The position numbers and the translations under genes are program-made. The notes under the pieces were generated by a model. The model was given only the letters and a program-made list of their open reading frames with translations, was not told the DNA's origin and did not search any database. This document shows positions 25,839 through 33,652 of a stretch of DNA of 64,000 nucleotides, one piece after another. Origin of the DNA: Pseudoalteromonas carrageenovora IAM 12662 (GTDB lineage: Bacteria; Pseudomonadota; Gammaproteobacteria; Enterobacterales; Alteromonadaceae); assembly GCF_900239935.1 (NCBI RefSeq), contig NZ_LT965928.1, positions 730,945 through 794,944 on the forward strand. The letters run 5' to 3'. Position 1 is the first letter of the stretch, and every line of letters starts with the position of its first letter.

Positions 25839-27671
25839 TTAAAAGTAAAACTGCAGGGCTAAGCTAGCAGCTGTATTGTGGCTATGCCATTTTTCGTGCT
25901 TTATTTGGCTGCGCAGTGCTAAATTGCGCGACAATGCGTAGCTCCAAGTTAGCGCAGCTTCGCTGTGGTTATTAGCGGCATTATCGCTTAGCCAAAACAT
26001 ATTACCTGTAATCGCAAGCTTGTTTTTGTTATTTACTTGCCAAATAACGCCAGCCTCACTGCCTAGTCCTACACTTAGCTGGTTAGAAGTATCTCCAGTA
26101 TTTAGCTCAAATTGTCCCAAAATATAGCCATGCACACTGTTTGGATTACCGTAAGACTTACCATATCCACCTTTAGTAAAAAAGCGGCCTGAGCGTTTGT
26201 TTTGATTTGGCTGTCTGTCAAAACCCATTTTGATATTCCATGACCAGCTATCAAATACACGGTTATCGGGGGCAAGCGACATAGCATCGAGTAAGTAAAA
26301 GTGCTCAATGTGGCTATTGCCGTTATCTGTAAGGTTGGCTTCTAAGTCAAAAAAGTTAATTTGTGCACCGGGTATAAAGCCTGCGGGTCTGTCGAGTAAA
26401 TCGTGATAAGCAAGGCGATAAGCTAAGTTGGTGGTATTTTGCTGGTTATTATTTTGCACTCTTTTAGCTGCTAGCCTTGAAGAACCATGGCCTTGCTCTG
26501 GCGAGGCTTTAGGTTTTTTGGGCTTAGATAAAGGGGAAGGGACAGCATACTTACTGCGCATTAATAGTAACTTAGTAAGCCTTGGGGCTATTTCTTCACG
26601 GTTAAGGGCTTTATCGTAAAATTCAAAATTTAGCCATTCGTACGCCATTTCAAGTATAGCTACTAGCTCTTTTTGTGAGTAATTACGGGTATTTAATGGT
26701 TTGCCTTGCATAAGCGCTCTAGCATCACTAAGTTGCTGATCGCTTAACTGTGTTGAATAGTGATACAGCTTAGCGCCAAAAGCAGGGCGATAATTAGGAG
26801 CTTGCAGCAAGTTGTTGTCTCTAAGTGCGGCAACAGTGTCTGAAGGAATAGCCTGCATGTTAAATTGCGAAGTTAAATTAAGATCGTCTTTAGCTAATTG
26901 TAATAGCCCCAGTAACTGATACGAGCAGTTTTCGTCTATAAAAAAGTAATCAAAAGTGGCGCTTTGTAGCTCCCATAAATGCAGTAAAATCCGCTCTACT
27001 TGTTGCTCGGTTAAATTTAGTTTGTACTCCCAAATATCGCGTGATTCTAAGTCGTTATATTCACGTACTTTTTTGTAATACGGCATCAGCGAAAACTTAC
27101 CAGGGTAGCTACCAACAAGCCCTTTTAATGCATACATAGCAGCGTTATCGGAGCCATCAGGCTCTGCTGCAAAATTTACAGCAAAAGCAACAAGTTCTTT
27201 ATTACGGGTTTGATCTTTAGCGTCAATACGCAGCAATGTATGCCCAAACATTGATGAAGGGCTATTCATAAATGCAGTAGGAAATACCAGCGTAACCCCT
27301 TGAGGATTAATTACTTGTTGCCATGCTAAAAGCTCAGGGCAATTAAGTGCAGGCCAATTATTATTAATTTTTGATTTTAGCCATGTGTAGCGAGCAGGAA
27401 ATTGGCAGCTGTATTTTTGTTGGCTGGTTTTATTGCCATTAAATGCGCTAATGGTGGCATTTAGCTCATCAACTGGGTTTGTTTTACCTGTGGGTGCTAT
27501 AAAAAACTCAGCACTGTCTACTTCACTTTTAAAGCTACCTAATGTGGTATTGCGGTAGTGGCCTAATTTGAGCCAGTAAGGGTGTGTGGCTAACGTATTA
27601 TTTTCAATACTTTTAGCATTAGAATATGTACTAAAGAGCGTAACTAACAGAATAACTAATATTTTTTGCAT
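25839..27671 (-). CDS. DUF4105 (Lnb N-terminal domain) protein with C-terminal beta-barrel-like region
   Basis: 610 residues from the ATG that opens a signal peptide (QKILVILLVTLFSTYSNA). An ATG four codons upstream touches the U-tract of the preceding terminator, so it is less likely. Residues about 110-300 form the DUF4105 domain, with FMNSPSSMFGHTLLRID and DENCSYQLLGLLQ carrying the conserved His and Cys. This domain is shared with Lnb, a lipoprotein N-acyltransferase described in other bacteria. Residues about 430-610 look like antiparallel strands ending in ALQFYF, which fits an outer-membrane barrel. Acyltransferase activity here is speculative. It follows the DUF3015 gene across a terminator. 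Confidence 0.75.
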   Translation of the reverse strand: MQKILVILLVTLFSTYSNAKSIENNTLATHPYWLKLGHYRNTTLGSFKSEVDSAEFFIAPTGKTNPVDELNATISAFNGNKTSQQKYSCQFPARYTWLKSKINNNWPALNCPELLAWQQVINPQGVTLVFPTAFMNSPSSMFGHTLLRIDAKDQTRNKELVAFAVNFAAEPDGSDNAAMYALKGLVGSYPGKFSLMPYYKKVREYNDLESRDIWEYKLNLTEQQVERILLHLWELQSATFDYFFIDENCSYQLLGLLQLAKDDLNLTSQFNMQAIPSDTVAALRDNNLLQAPNYRPAFGAKLYHYSTQLSDQQLSDARALMQGKPLNTRNYSQKELVAILEMAYEWLNFEFYDKALNREEIAPRLTKLLLMRSKYAVPSPLSKPKKPKASPEQGHGSSRLAAKRVQNNNQQNTTNLAYRLAYHDLLDRPAGFIPGAQINFFDLEANLTDNGNSHIEHFYLLDAMSLAPDNRVFDSWSWNIKMGFDRQPNQNKRSGRFFTKGGYGKSYGNPNSVHGYILGQFELNTGDTSNQLSVGLGSEAGVIWQVNNKNKLAITGNMFWLSDNAANNHSEAALTWSYALSRNLALRSQIKHEKWHSHNTAASLALQFYF

Positions 27672-27683
27672 ACCCAAAACCAT

Positions 27684-27718
27684 AAAAAAAAGCCGCTAGA
27701 GGTTACTCTAGTGGCTTT
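27684..27718 (-). terminator. Terminator between DUF3015 and DUF4105 genes
   Basis: 13-bp stem with one G-U pair (GCCGCTAGAG/CTCTAGTGGC core), a 4-nt loop, then eight U on the minus strand. It ends directly at the DUF4105 start, so readthrough or a second promoter within DUF3015 must feed that gene. Confidence 0.85.
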
Positions 27719-27750
27719 ATTTATACATATAAAACCGGCTAAATAGCTGA

Positions 27751-28233
27751 TTAAGAAAGAGTATAAGAAGCTAGTTGTGCGTCACTTGCTACAACAGTGT
27801 TTAGGTTTTCTAACACTGTTTGTGAAGTTACGTTCTCAGAAGTAAATACTGAAGAAAACTGTGCTTGAGCAAGCTTGTTAAATGCTGCTTTATCTTGTTC
27901 TGCAACACCCCAAACCTCAGCAAGTGTAGCTAAAGTTTCGCCTTCACCTTGAGACATATCACGAGCAAGTTGCTCCATGTTGCCATCGATGAATAAAGCG
28001 ATTTTTTCAGAAGAAGTTACTGTACCAGTACCGTCACAACCTAAAGTACCAAAAGTGATACCGAAAGTTTGGTTACCAGAAGTACCGTTAGTTGTAGCGC
28101 CTAAAATTTTAACGCCTTTACCTTGTTGTCCTGCAAATAACATAGAGCCTAGACCACAACCAATATCTTGGTCAGCCATTGCGTTAGAGAAAGGAAGTAA
28201 AGATAAAGCTGCTACTGCGATTAGTTTTTTCAT
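27751..28233 (-). CDS. DUF3015 family periplasmic protein
   Basis: 160 residues. An ATG two codons upstream is only 3 nt from the GGA ribosome site, while the chosen one is 9 nt away and starts the signal peptide (KKLIAVAALSLLPFSNAMA). The mature part begins DQDIGCGLGSMLF and has a second Cys in FGTLGCDGTG, the usual DUF3015 pattern, which suggests a disulfide. The C-terminal half is helical. Its function is unknown. A strong terminator follows and the DUF4105 gene lies behind it. Confidence 0.8.
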   Translation of the reverse strand: MKKLIAVAALSLLPFSNAMADQDIGCGLGSMLFAGQQGKGVKILGATTNGTSGNQTFGITFGTLGCDGTGTVTSSEKIALFIDGNMEQLARDMSQGEGETLATLAEVWGVAEQDKAAFNKLAQAQFSSVFTSENVTSQTVLENLNTVVASDAQLASYTLS

Positions 28234-28309
28234 ATTCATAAATCCATATATGATTAATCTTTATTTAGGGTAAATAAAGTTCGCAGAAGATTTTAACAGA
28301 GTTGTAGAA

Positions 28310-28339
28310 AAAAGGAACATACCAAGGTATGAATTTTTT
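28310..28339. terminator. Palindrome with flanking A/T tracts after the small membrane-protein pair
   Basis: CATACC-AA-GGTATG is flanked by AAAAAA and TTTTTT. It lies about 60 bp past the stop of the minus-strand membrane pair and before the DUF3015 promoter. The loop is small, so terminator strength is uncertain. Confidence 0.5.
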
Positions 28340-28400
28340 GATGTTGAATTTAACTTAAGTATTAAAATTAACAAGAGGGTTTTTTTAGTATTTAACTATT

Positions 28401-28787
28401 TTATTTTGGGGTTGGCTTTTTACTTCTCGGGGCGCCTAATAAAATGCACATATGGCAAATACACACCGACAAAAATGCGCTAATACCTAATGCACCGCCA
28501 TAGCCATCGAGCTTAGGTACTAAGTATTCAAATAGTAACGAAAATAAAATAGATGAACTAGCAACCGTGTAAATACCAAATCGATGTGGGGCGCTCATGC
28601 CTATAAATGTGCCTCCAAAAAATACGACTGAGTACAAGTTGGGGTTTAGGTTTAAGGCGCTTAAAATTAAATAGGCAATAATAGAAAGTGAGGCAGAGGC
28701 GCGTATGCCATCAAAACGATTGTGTTTAGCTAAATAAAACGTTAAAAATGCGCCGAGTAAAGCAATAAGTGGATATTCTATGTTCAT
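28401..28787 (-). CDS. Small integral membrane protein, member B of a related tandem pair
   Basis: 128 residues with about four transmembrane helices. Motifs FFGGTFIGMSAPHRFG (about 56-71) and GYGGALGISAFL (about 94-105) have counterparts in the upstream gene (YAGSFAGMCSTHLI and GFGGKLGSVAFA). The two genes overlap by 4 bp and are probably ancient duplicates making a heteromeric membrane complex. I do not recognise the family. The C-terminus is basic (PRSKKPTPK) and likely cytoplasmic. Confidence 0.7.
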   Translation of the reverse strand: MNIEYPLIALLGAFLTFYLAKHNRFDGIRASASLSIIAYLILSALNLNPNLYSVVFFGGTFIGMSAPHRFGIYTVASSSILFSLLFEYLVPKLDGYGGALGISAFLSVCICHMCILLGAPRSKKPTPK

Positions 28788-29152
28788 AAAACGACGCCTT
28801 TAGCTAACATAAATAAAGCGACACTTGCAAAGGCAACACTGCCAAGCTTACCGCCAAAGCCTGTAAACATATTTATAGTAAGCACATATAAGCTAGCCCC
28901 AATGACTGAAATTATTGCTATTTCCCAATAACTTGTAATTAAGTGCGTAGAACACATTCCAGCAAAGCTGCCTGCGTAAATTGCAGCATACGGATGATTT
29001 TTATAACGCGCAGGAAAAGGAATAAACGAGCCAACAAGCCCTGTAAGTGCGGCCGAAATCACTAAAGGCAATGCAAAAGTGGTGTGCATTGCAAAGCAGG
29101 CTAAAAAGCCAAAAAAGAAAGTGATGAATTTTAAAAATAAGAATTTAATCAT
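28784..29152 (-). CDS. Small integral membrane protein, member A of a related tandem pair
   Basis: 122 residues from the internal ATG, which directly precedes the first hydrophobic helix (IKFLFLKFITFFFGFLACF). An ATG 21 codons earlier (29215) adds a basic stretch. Neither start has a visible ribosome site, so the choice is weak. About four membrane helices are predicted. YAGSFAGMCSTH and GFGGKLGSVAFA mirror the downstream partner. The stop overlaps the partner's start by 4 bp (ATGA), which implies fixed co-expression. No function is known from the sequence. Confidence 0.68.
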   Translation of the reverse strand: MIKFLFLKFITFFFGFLACFAMHTTFALPLVISAALTGLVGSFIPFPARYKNHPYAAIYAGSFAGMCSTHLITSYWEIAIISVIGASLYVLTINMFTGFGGKLGSVAFASVALFMLAKGVVL

Positions 29153-29360
29153 AGCGGCGCATTTTAAACTAATCCTTTTACGCTTTCTAACAATCCTTAA
29201 TAAATAAAACAGCATTATTAGCTTAAAAAGTTATTAAGGTTATTTTTTAATCTCACTTGGTATTGTCTATGCTTATTTGTGGCTGTTAATGTTTCATAAA
29301 TTATATTTTATGTATAATAGAGGTTATTAATATACAAATACTAAAAATTAAAGGTAATTT

Positions 29361-29780
29361 ATGTCTAACTGTCTTCATTTGGCTATTCCGGCTGGCGATT
29401 TAAAAGTAGCTAAAGCGTTTTATTGCGATGTGCTTGGCTGTAAAACAGGTAATAGCGAAGAAGGGCGCTGGGTAGATATAGATTTTTGGGGTAATGAGTT
29501 AACACTGCATCAAAGTGTTGAGCGCTTACCAACCGTTCGCCACGATGTAGATATGGGCGCAGTAGCTGTGCCTCATTTTGGTATTCATTTATCAGAAGAT
29601 GAATTTAACGGTTTAAAAAAACGTATTGAAGCAGCTGGGCTTGAGTACCTTGATAAACCGTACCGCCGTTTTGTAGGTGATGAGTTTGAACAAGAAACTT
29701 TTTTTATTGAAGATCCAAACGGTAACGTGCTTGAAATGAAAACCATGGTAAACCCTGAGGTTTTATTTAAAAAAGCGTAA
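29361..29780 (+). CDS. VOC (glyoxalase/bleomycin-resistance/dioxygenase) family protein
   Basis: 139 residues with paired beta-alpha-beta-beta-beta modules. HLAIPAGDLKVAKAFYCDVLG opens the first and FFIEDPNGNVLEMK closes the second. Likely metal ligands are His6 (CLHLAIP), His73 (VPHFGIHL) and Glu126 (NVLEMK) by the family pattern. This layout is typical of small VOC proteins of unknown substrate. A ribosome site (AAGG) precedes the ATG. It is a single gene with its own terminator. Confidence 0.85.
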   Translation: MSNCLHLAIPAGDLKVAKAFYCDVLGCKTGNSEEGRWVDIDFWGNELTLHQSVERLPTVRHDVDMGAVAVPHFGIHLSEDEFNGLKKRIEAAGLEYLDKPYRRFVGDEFEQETFFIEDPNGNVLEMKTMVNPEVLFKKA

Positions 29781-29804
29781 TTAGTGTTTTATTTATTAAA
29801 TATT

Positions 29805-29830
29805 AGGCCACTTTTATAGTGGCCTTTTTT
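29805..29830 (+). terminator. Intrinsic terminator of the VOC gene
   Basis: Stem AGGCCAC/GTGGCCT with a 7-nt loop, then TTTTTT. Confidence 0.9.
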
Positions 29831-29957
29831 TGTATCCTGTGGGGTTTTGTGTACCCACAGGTGAAAATAATTGCATTATATGCGTTACTTTTATTCACTC
29901 TACAACACATAATTTAAAACGTAGACTTTAAAGTAACTCTCATACTTTATAATTATT

Positions 29958-30752
29958 ATGTTGCTTTTAAAACTCACCATTGCGCCTCTACTTTTATTAT
30001 TAATTAACTATGCTCAAAAACGCTTAGGCAGCTTTGTGAGTGGCATTATTCCTGGCCTGCCAATTACATCTGGACCTATTTCTTATTTTATTGCGCTTGA
30101 GCAAGGCAAGTTATTTGCCAGTAATTCAGCGGTTGCATCTTTGTATGGCATGAGTGGTATAGGGCTATTTTGTTTTTGTTATGCGGCAATGCTTACAAAA
30201 TACTCAGTTATTAAAGCTCTTTTTGCTGCGTTAACGCTGTGGTGCTTATTTAGTGTATTTATCTTGGTATTACCCATTAATATTGCGCTTGCGTGTGTTA
30301 TTTCGCTGAGCGTTTTATTTACGTTGGCATGTGCATCGAGTAAGTTACAGTTTGCACCTGACGTTAAGCCATTTACCGCTGCGTGGGAGCTGCCGGTAAA
30401 AATGCTGTTGGTTACTAGCTTTATTGTTTTAGTTACGTTTATTTCGGCAAATATTGGCGCTATGTGGAGTGGGTTACTATCTACCTTTCCGGTGATATTA
30501 GCGGTTATGGGCTGCATTGCCCACGCAAGTGATAAAAAGTTCTCGGCTTATAAAGTACTTAATGGTGGCATTATTGGCTCGTTAGGGGGCTGTATATTTT
30601 TTGCTGTAATTGCACTCGCGCTTAAATTTAATTTTGTTATTTGGCAGGTATATGCAGCCGCAGCGGTTTGCTCAACATTGTTTACTATTATTATGAGCCA
30701 CTATATAAACCGTAAACAGTTTGCTAAGCCGGTTACGGTTTTAAATACTTAA
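29958..30752 (+). CDS. Polytopic membrane protein with internal duplication (GlpM-like pattern)
   Basis: 264 residues with about eight hydrophobic helices. SGIIPGLPITSGPISYFIALEQG (about 28-50) and SGLLSTFPVILAVMGCIAHASD (about 170-191) occupy the same place in two similar halves, so the protein looks like a fused duplicate. The motif SGxxxxxP plus a small-residue helix recalls small GlpM-type membrane proteins, but that is by eye. Function is unknown. The gene converges with the diguanylate cyclase gene, only 2 bp apart. Confidence 0.7.
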   Translation: MLLLKLTIAPLLLLLINYAQKRLGSFVSGIIPGLPITSGPISYFIALEQGKLFASNSAVASLYGMSGIGLFCFCYAAMLTKYSVIKALFAALTLWCLFSVFILVLPINIALACVISLSVLFTLACASSKLQFAPDVKPFTAAWELPVKMLLVTSFIVLVTFISANIGAMWSGLLSTFPVILAVMGCIAHASDKKFSAYKVLNGGIIGSLGGCIFFAVIALALKFNFVIWQVYAAAAVCSTLFTIIMSHYINRKQFAKPVTVLNT

Positions 30753-30754
30753 AG

Positions 30755-32380
30755 CTAGCCATCAACTAAAGTGAGAGGCTTTACTTTTCGCTGTAGTTTT
30801 TCATGATACATAGCGGTGTCGCCGGCTTTTAAAATTTCGTCAATATTTTTAGGAGGCTCACTAAATACACTGCTGCCAATGCTTGCTTTTATAGCAATAG
30901 GTTGGTCGTTATGCGTAATGGTGAGTTTGTTTAACTCTGTTTTTAGGTGGTGCGTTTTTGGATTTACCTGCGCTTTGGTATAAAAGTGGGCAAGTACAAC
31001 AAATTCATCACCGCCTAAGCGACCGACTGCATCGTTGGTACGTACAATCCTTTTTAAACTGGCGGCTACTTTACATAAAGCTTCATCGCCTACGGCATGC
31101 CCATAATTGTCGTTTATCTGTTTAAAGTCATCTAAATCTATATACATTAAGCATAAAACACCGCCTTTTTTGGCGTGCTGCTCAATAAGTCCTGCTGATT
31201 TTTTACCCCAGCCACGGCGGTTTAAAATGCCACAAAGGTGATCGTAATCGGCTTCCGTTTCGGCGCGTCTTTGTGCTATTCGCATACGGCTAATACGCCT
31301 AGAAACAGCCACGGCTAGTAAAAATGACTCTACAGCAAAGGCTATAATTAAACCGTAGCGGCGCATAAATGGGCTTTCGTTTATTAATAAAATTCTAAAA
31401 ATCATACTCACAAACACAAAGCTAAGCGCTATAAATACAAGTGCAGCTTCGCGAATACCTTTGCGAGCTTGCCAAGCCGATAATACAAATACCACAGCAA
31501 TAATAACCAAGGTTGTATAACCCGTAACTTTGCCAGCTATGTTCCACATTTGTGGCGTTTTAAACAGTATTTGTAAAATGCAAAACAGCATTACAACTAA
31601 AGCTAAGCCTTTTAAAAGGGGATCTACTTTTGGCCAGCTAACTTTAATTTGCAAAAGAGCACAAATAAACCAGGTTGCGCTTATAGCACTAAAGCCAATA
31701 AACATTAGGTATATATTAAATAAAGTACTGTTGTGCTGCGTGGTTAAAAATAAGTACAGTTGCCCTTCTTGTAAAAGTATAAAGCCGCCAATACAAAAAA
31801 TGTATAAGCTGTAGAGCTTAAATATATCGTCTTCTAAGCGGCTTCCCATAATTAACACATACAAAATAAGCGTAATGCACAAGCCATAAAACAGCCCTAA
31901 AATTAGGTTTTGCTGTTGGCTTTTTTGCATAAATACTTCAATAGGTTGCCACTTAAATACAGGACGAAACGGCATGGGTGAATATAAAGTTAAAACTGCC
32001 GTAGTTTCTCCTCTCTCTATTAAAAAAGCGGGTTTATTGTATTTTATAGGGGTAAGTATTTTATTTTGTTGCCGCCATTCAAAACTCTCAAGTGTAGAGC
32101 GATTAAAACTAAACACGCCACTGTGCTGTAATTGGCACTTTACCAAATATTGATTTTTACCAAATCGGGTTTCTAACCTTACTTGTTCGTCTGCATTTAA
32201 AGTTTTTGAGGGCGTTGTTATTGGATATGTTTGGCTAACTTCACAAGTTTGTGCAGCAAATACAGGGTTAGTAAATAGTAAAGTAGTTAAAAAAGTGCCT
32301 ACAAATAAGAGTACGTACCTTTTAGGCCACTGAAGATAAAGTGTGAGTACTGCTAAAAAATTTAACTTTTTAAAAGCCAT
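30755..32380 (-). CDS. 7TM-DISM diguanylate cyclase
   Basis: 541 residues. Signal or anchor segment (VLLFVGTFLTTLLFTNPVFA), then a periplasmic beta-rich sensory domain (about 45-150), seven transmembrane helices (about 155-365; 7TMR-DISM type) and a GGDEF domain (about 375-535). The active site is RLGGDEFVVLA. The product-inhibition site RxxD (RTND) lies five residues before GGDEF, so the enzyme should synthesise c-di-GMP and be feedback-inhibited. It is a single gene. Confidence 0.9.
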   Translation of the reverse strand: MAFKKLNFLAVLTLYLQWPKRYVLLFVGTFLTTLLFTNPVFAAQTCEVSQTYPITTPSKTLNADEQVRLETRFGKNQYLVKCQLQHSGVFSFNRSTLESFEWRQQNKILTPIKYNKPAFLIERGETTAVLTLYSPMPFRPVFKWQPIEVFMQKSQQQNLILGLFYGLCITLILYVLIMGSRLEDDIFKLYSLYIFCIGGFILLQEGQLYLFLTTQHNSTLFNIYLMFIGFSAISATWFICALLQIKVSWPKVDPLLKGLALVVMLFCILQILFKTPQMWNIAGKVTGYTTLVIIAVVFVLSAWQARKGIREAALVFIALSFVFVSMIFRILLINESPFMRRYGLIIAFAVESFLLAVAVSRRISRMRIAQRRAETEADYDHLCGILNRRGWGKKSAGLIEQHAKKGGVLCLMYIDLDDFKQINDNYGHAVGDEALCKVAASLKRIVRTNDAVGRLGGDEFVVLAHFYTKAQVNPKTHHLKTELNKLTITHNDQPIAIKASIGSSVFSEPPKNIDEILKAGDTAMYHEKLQRKVKPLTLVDG

Positions 32381-32486
32381 AGGCGAGAGAAAATAAATAC
32401 TACATTTTTTTATACTAGCAGAGCTCGCCTATTTAGCTATTAGTTAATTACGGTGTATTGAAATTTGTGGATTGAAATATATTCAA

Positions 32487-32550
32487 GCTAGGAGCGTTTT
32501 AATCGCGGCGCGAGGTTGAAACCGAGGGAAGCTCGCTATGCAGCTGTAAA
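32487..32550. repeat. REP-like structured intergenic segment
   Basis: TAGGAGCGTTTTAATCGCGG resembles the GTAGGAGCG...CGCG heads of REP palindromes of other gammaproteobacteria. It is followed by nested inverted repeats (GCGAG...CTCGC around GGTT-GAA-ACC). It is GC-richer than its surroundings and lies past the end of the minus-strand regulator gene. Only one copy is visible here, so the repeat nature is unproven. Confidence 0.4.
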
Positions 32551-32583
32551 TTAAACCAACTATAAACAACACGCCCCAGTAAA

Positions 32584-33468
32584 TTAACTGTGCAATTGAG
32601 TTAACACTTCGCTTGGCGTTTTATTAAAGTGGCGCTTAAACTCGCGGCTAAATTGCGAGGGGCTGGTATAGCCTACCTTTAATGCGGCCTCATTTGCTTT
32701 ACTACCGTTGCTTGTAATGAGTTCTTTTGCTTTGGCTAAGCGTACTTTTTTTAAGTATTGCAATGGCGATTCAAAGGTCACTTGTTTAAAGGCGCGATGA
32801 AACGACGACACACTCATGTTTACCTCTTCAGCTAAGCCTTCAACAGTAATTTGATCTGCATAGCTTTTATGCATGGTAGAAAGTGTTCGTGCTATTCGGG
32901 CGTAGTGCCCATCGTGCATGGCAAGGCCAATTAAGGTATGACCCTGAGGACCACAAAGTACACGGTATACCAATTCTTTAATTATATCTTCACCAAAAAT
33001 ATCGGCTTCTAGTGGGCTATTTAGTGCGCTTAATAAACGATGAGTTACTTGCTCCATAGCACCATCTATTTTTGCTGATTGCACACCGCTCATTTGCCCA
33101 GAAGTAAATGGCGTATGTTCGCCCATTTGGTTTACTAACTTATGTAATGTTGCTGGGTTAATATCAATAACTACGCCCATTACAGGTAGGCCGTTATCAG
33201 TAAAAGCTTCGCATTCAAGTGGGACGGGTACACCTAAAACCAGGTAGTCGCCAGCACCATATTTTATTTGATGATCAGGGAAATGAATTATTTTATGCCC
33301 TTGGCCAACTAAAATAATACCAGAGTTGTAAATGAGTGGCTGACGAGGTGAGCTTTTACTCGCACGATGAAAGTAAACACCGGGAATAATAGTTTTCGTA
33401 ACGCCTTCAAAATTGAGCAAATCATTGTGCTCGGCGTATTGCTGCAACATGCTGGCTACAGTGGGCAT
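32584..33468 (-). CDS. AraC-family regulator, YqhC-like
   Basis: 294 residues from the ATG with AAAGG 7 nt ahead; the frame extends 20 codons further only to a TTG. The N-terminal PF06719-type domain (about 15-165) has FHRASKSSPRQPLIYNSGIILVGQGHK. The C-terminal HTH pair (about 195-290) has VNMSVSSFHRAFKQVT and YTSPSQFSREFKRHFNKTP. E. coli YqhC has the same build and activates yqhD. Here the gene is divergent from a clear yqhD homologue, so it is probably an aldehyde-responsive activator of it. Confidence 0.85.
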   Translation of the reverse strand: MPTVASMLQQYAEHNDLLNFEGVTKTIIPGVYFHRASKSSPRQPLIYNSGIILVGQGHKIIHFPDHQIKYGAGDYLVLGVPVPLECEAFTDNGLPVMGVVIDINPATLHKLVNQMGEHTPFTSGQMSGVQSAKIDGAMEQVTHRLLSALNSPLEADIFGEDIIKELVYRVLCGPQGHTLIGLAMHDGHYARIARTLSTMHKSYADQITVEGLAEEVNMSVSSFHRAFKQVTFESPLQYLKKVRLAKAKELITSNGSKANEAALKVGYTSPSQFSREFKRHFNKTPSEVLTQLHS

Positions 33469-33475
33469 TAAAAAA

Positions 33476-33480
33476 CCTTT
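33476..33480 (-). promoter_or_regulatory. Shine-Dalgarno AAAGG fixing the YqhC-like start
   Basis: AAAGG with a 7-nt spacer before the ATG at 33468. The upstream TTG has no such site. Confidence 0.65.
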
Positions 33481-33594
33481 TATCGTACAAATTTTGCGTA
33501 AAATAACAACGTTGGCAGTATTAGGCAAGCTTTAGGTATTTATTAGGCTTTTTTAATGTTTGTTTTGCCACTAATATGCACTCATTGAAATTTA

Positions 33595-33613
33595 GCTTAG
33601 TGAGTAACTAAGC
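33595..33613. promoter_or_regulatory. Inverted repeat in the yqhC-yqhD intergenic region
   Basis: GCTTAG-TGAGTAA-CTAAGC, a perfect 6-bp inverted repeat 40-58 bp before the yqhD start and overlapping the likely promoter. It is a candidate operator for the divergent regulator or another factor. Confidence 0.45.
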
Positions 33614-33652
33614 ATTCTATTTAGTATTTAACCGTCACCTAGGAGCAAAGTA

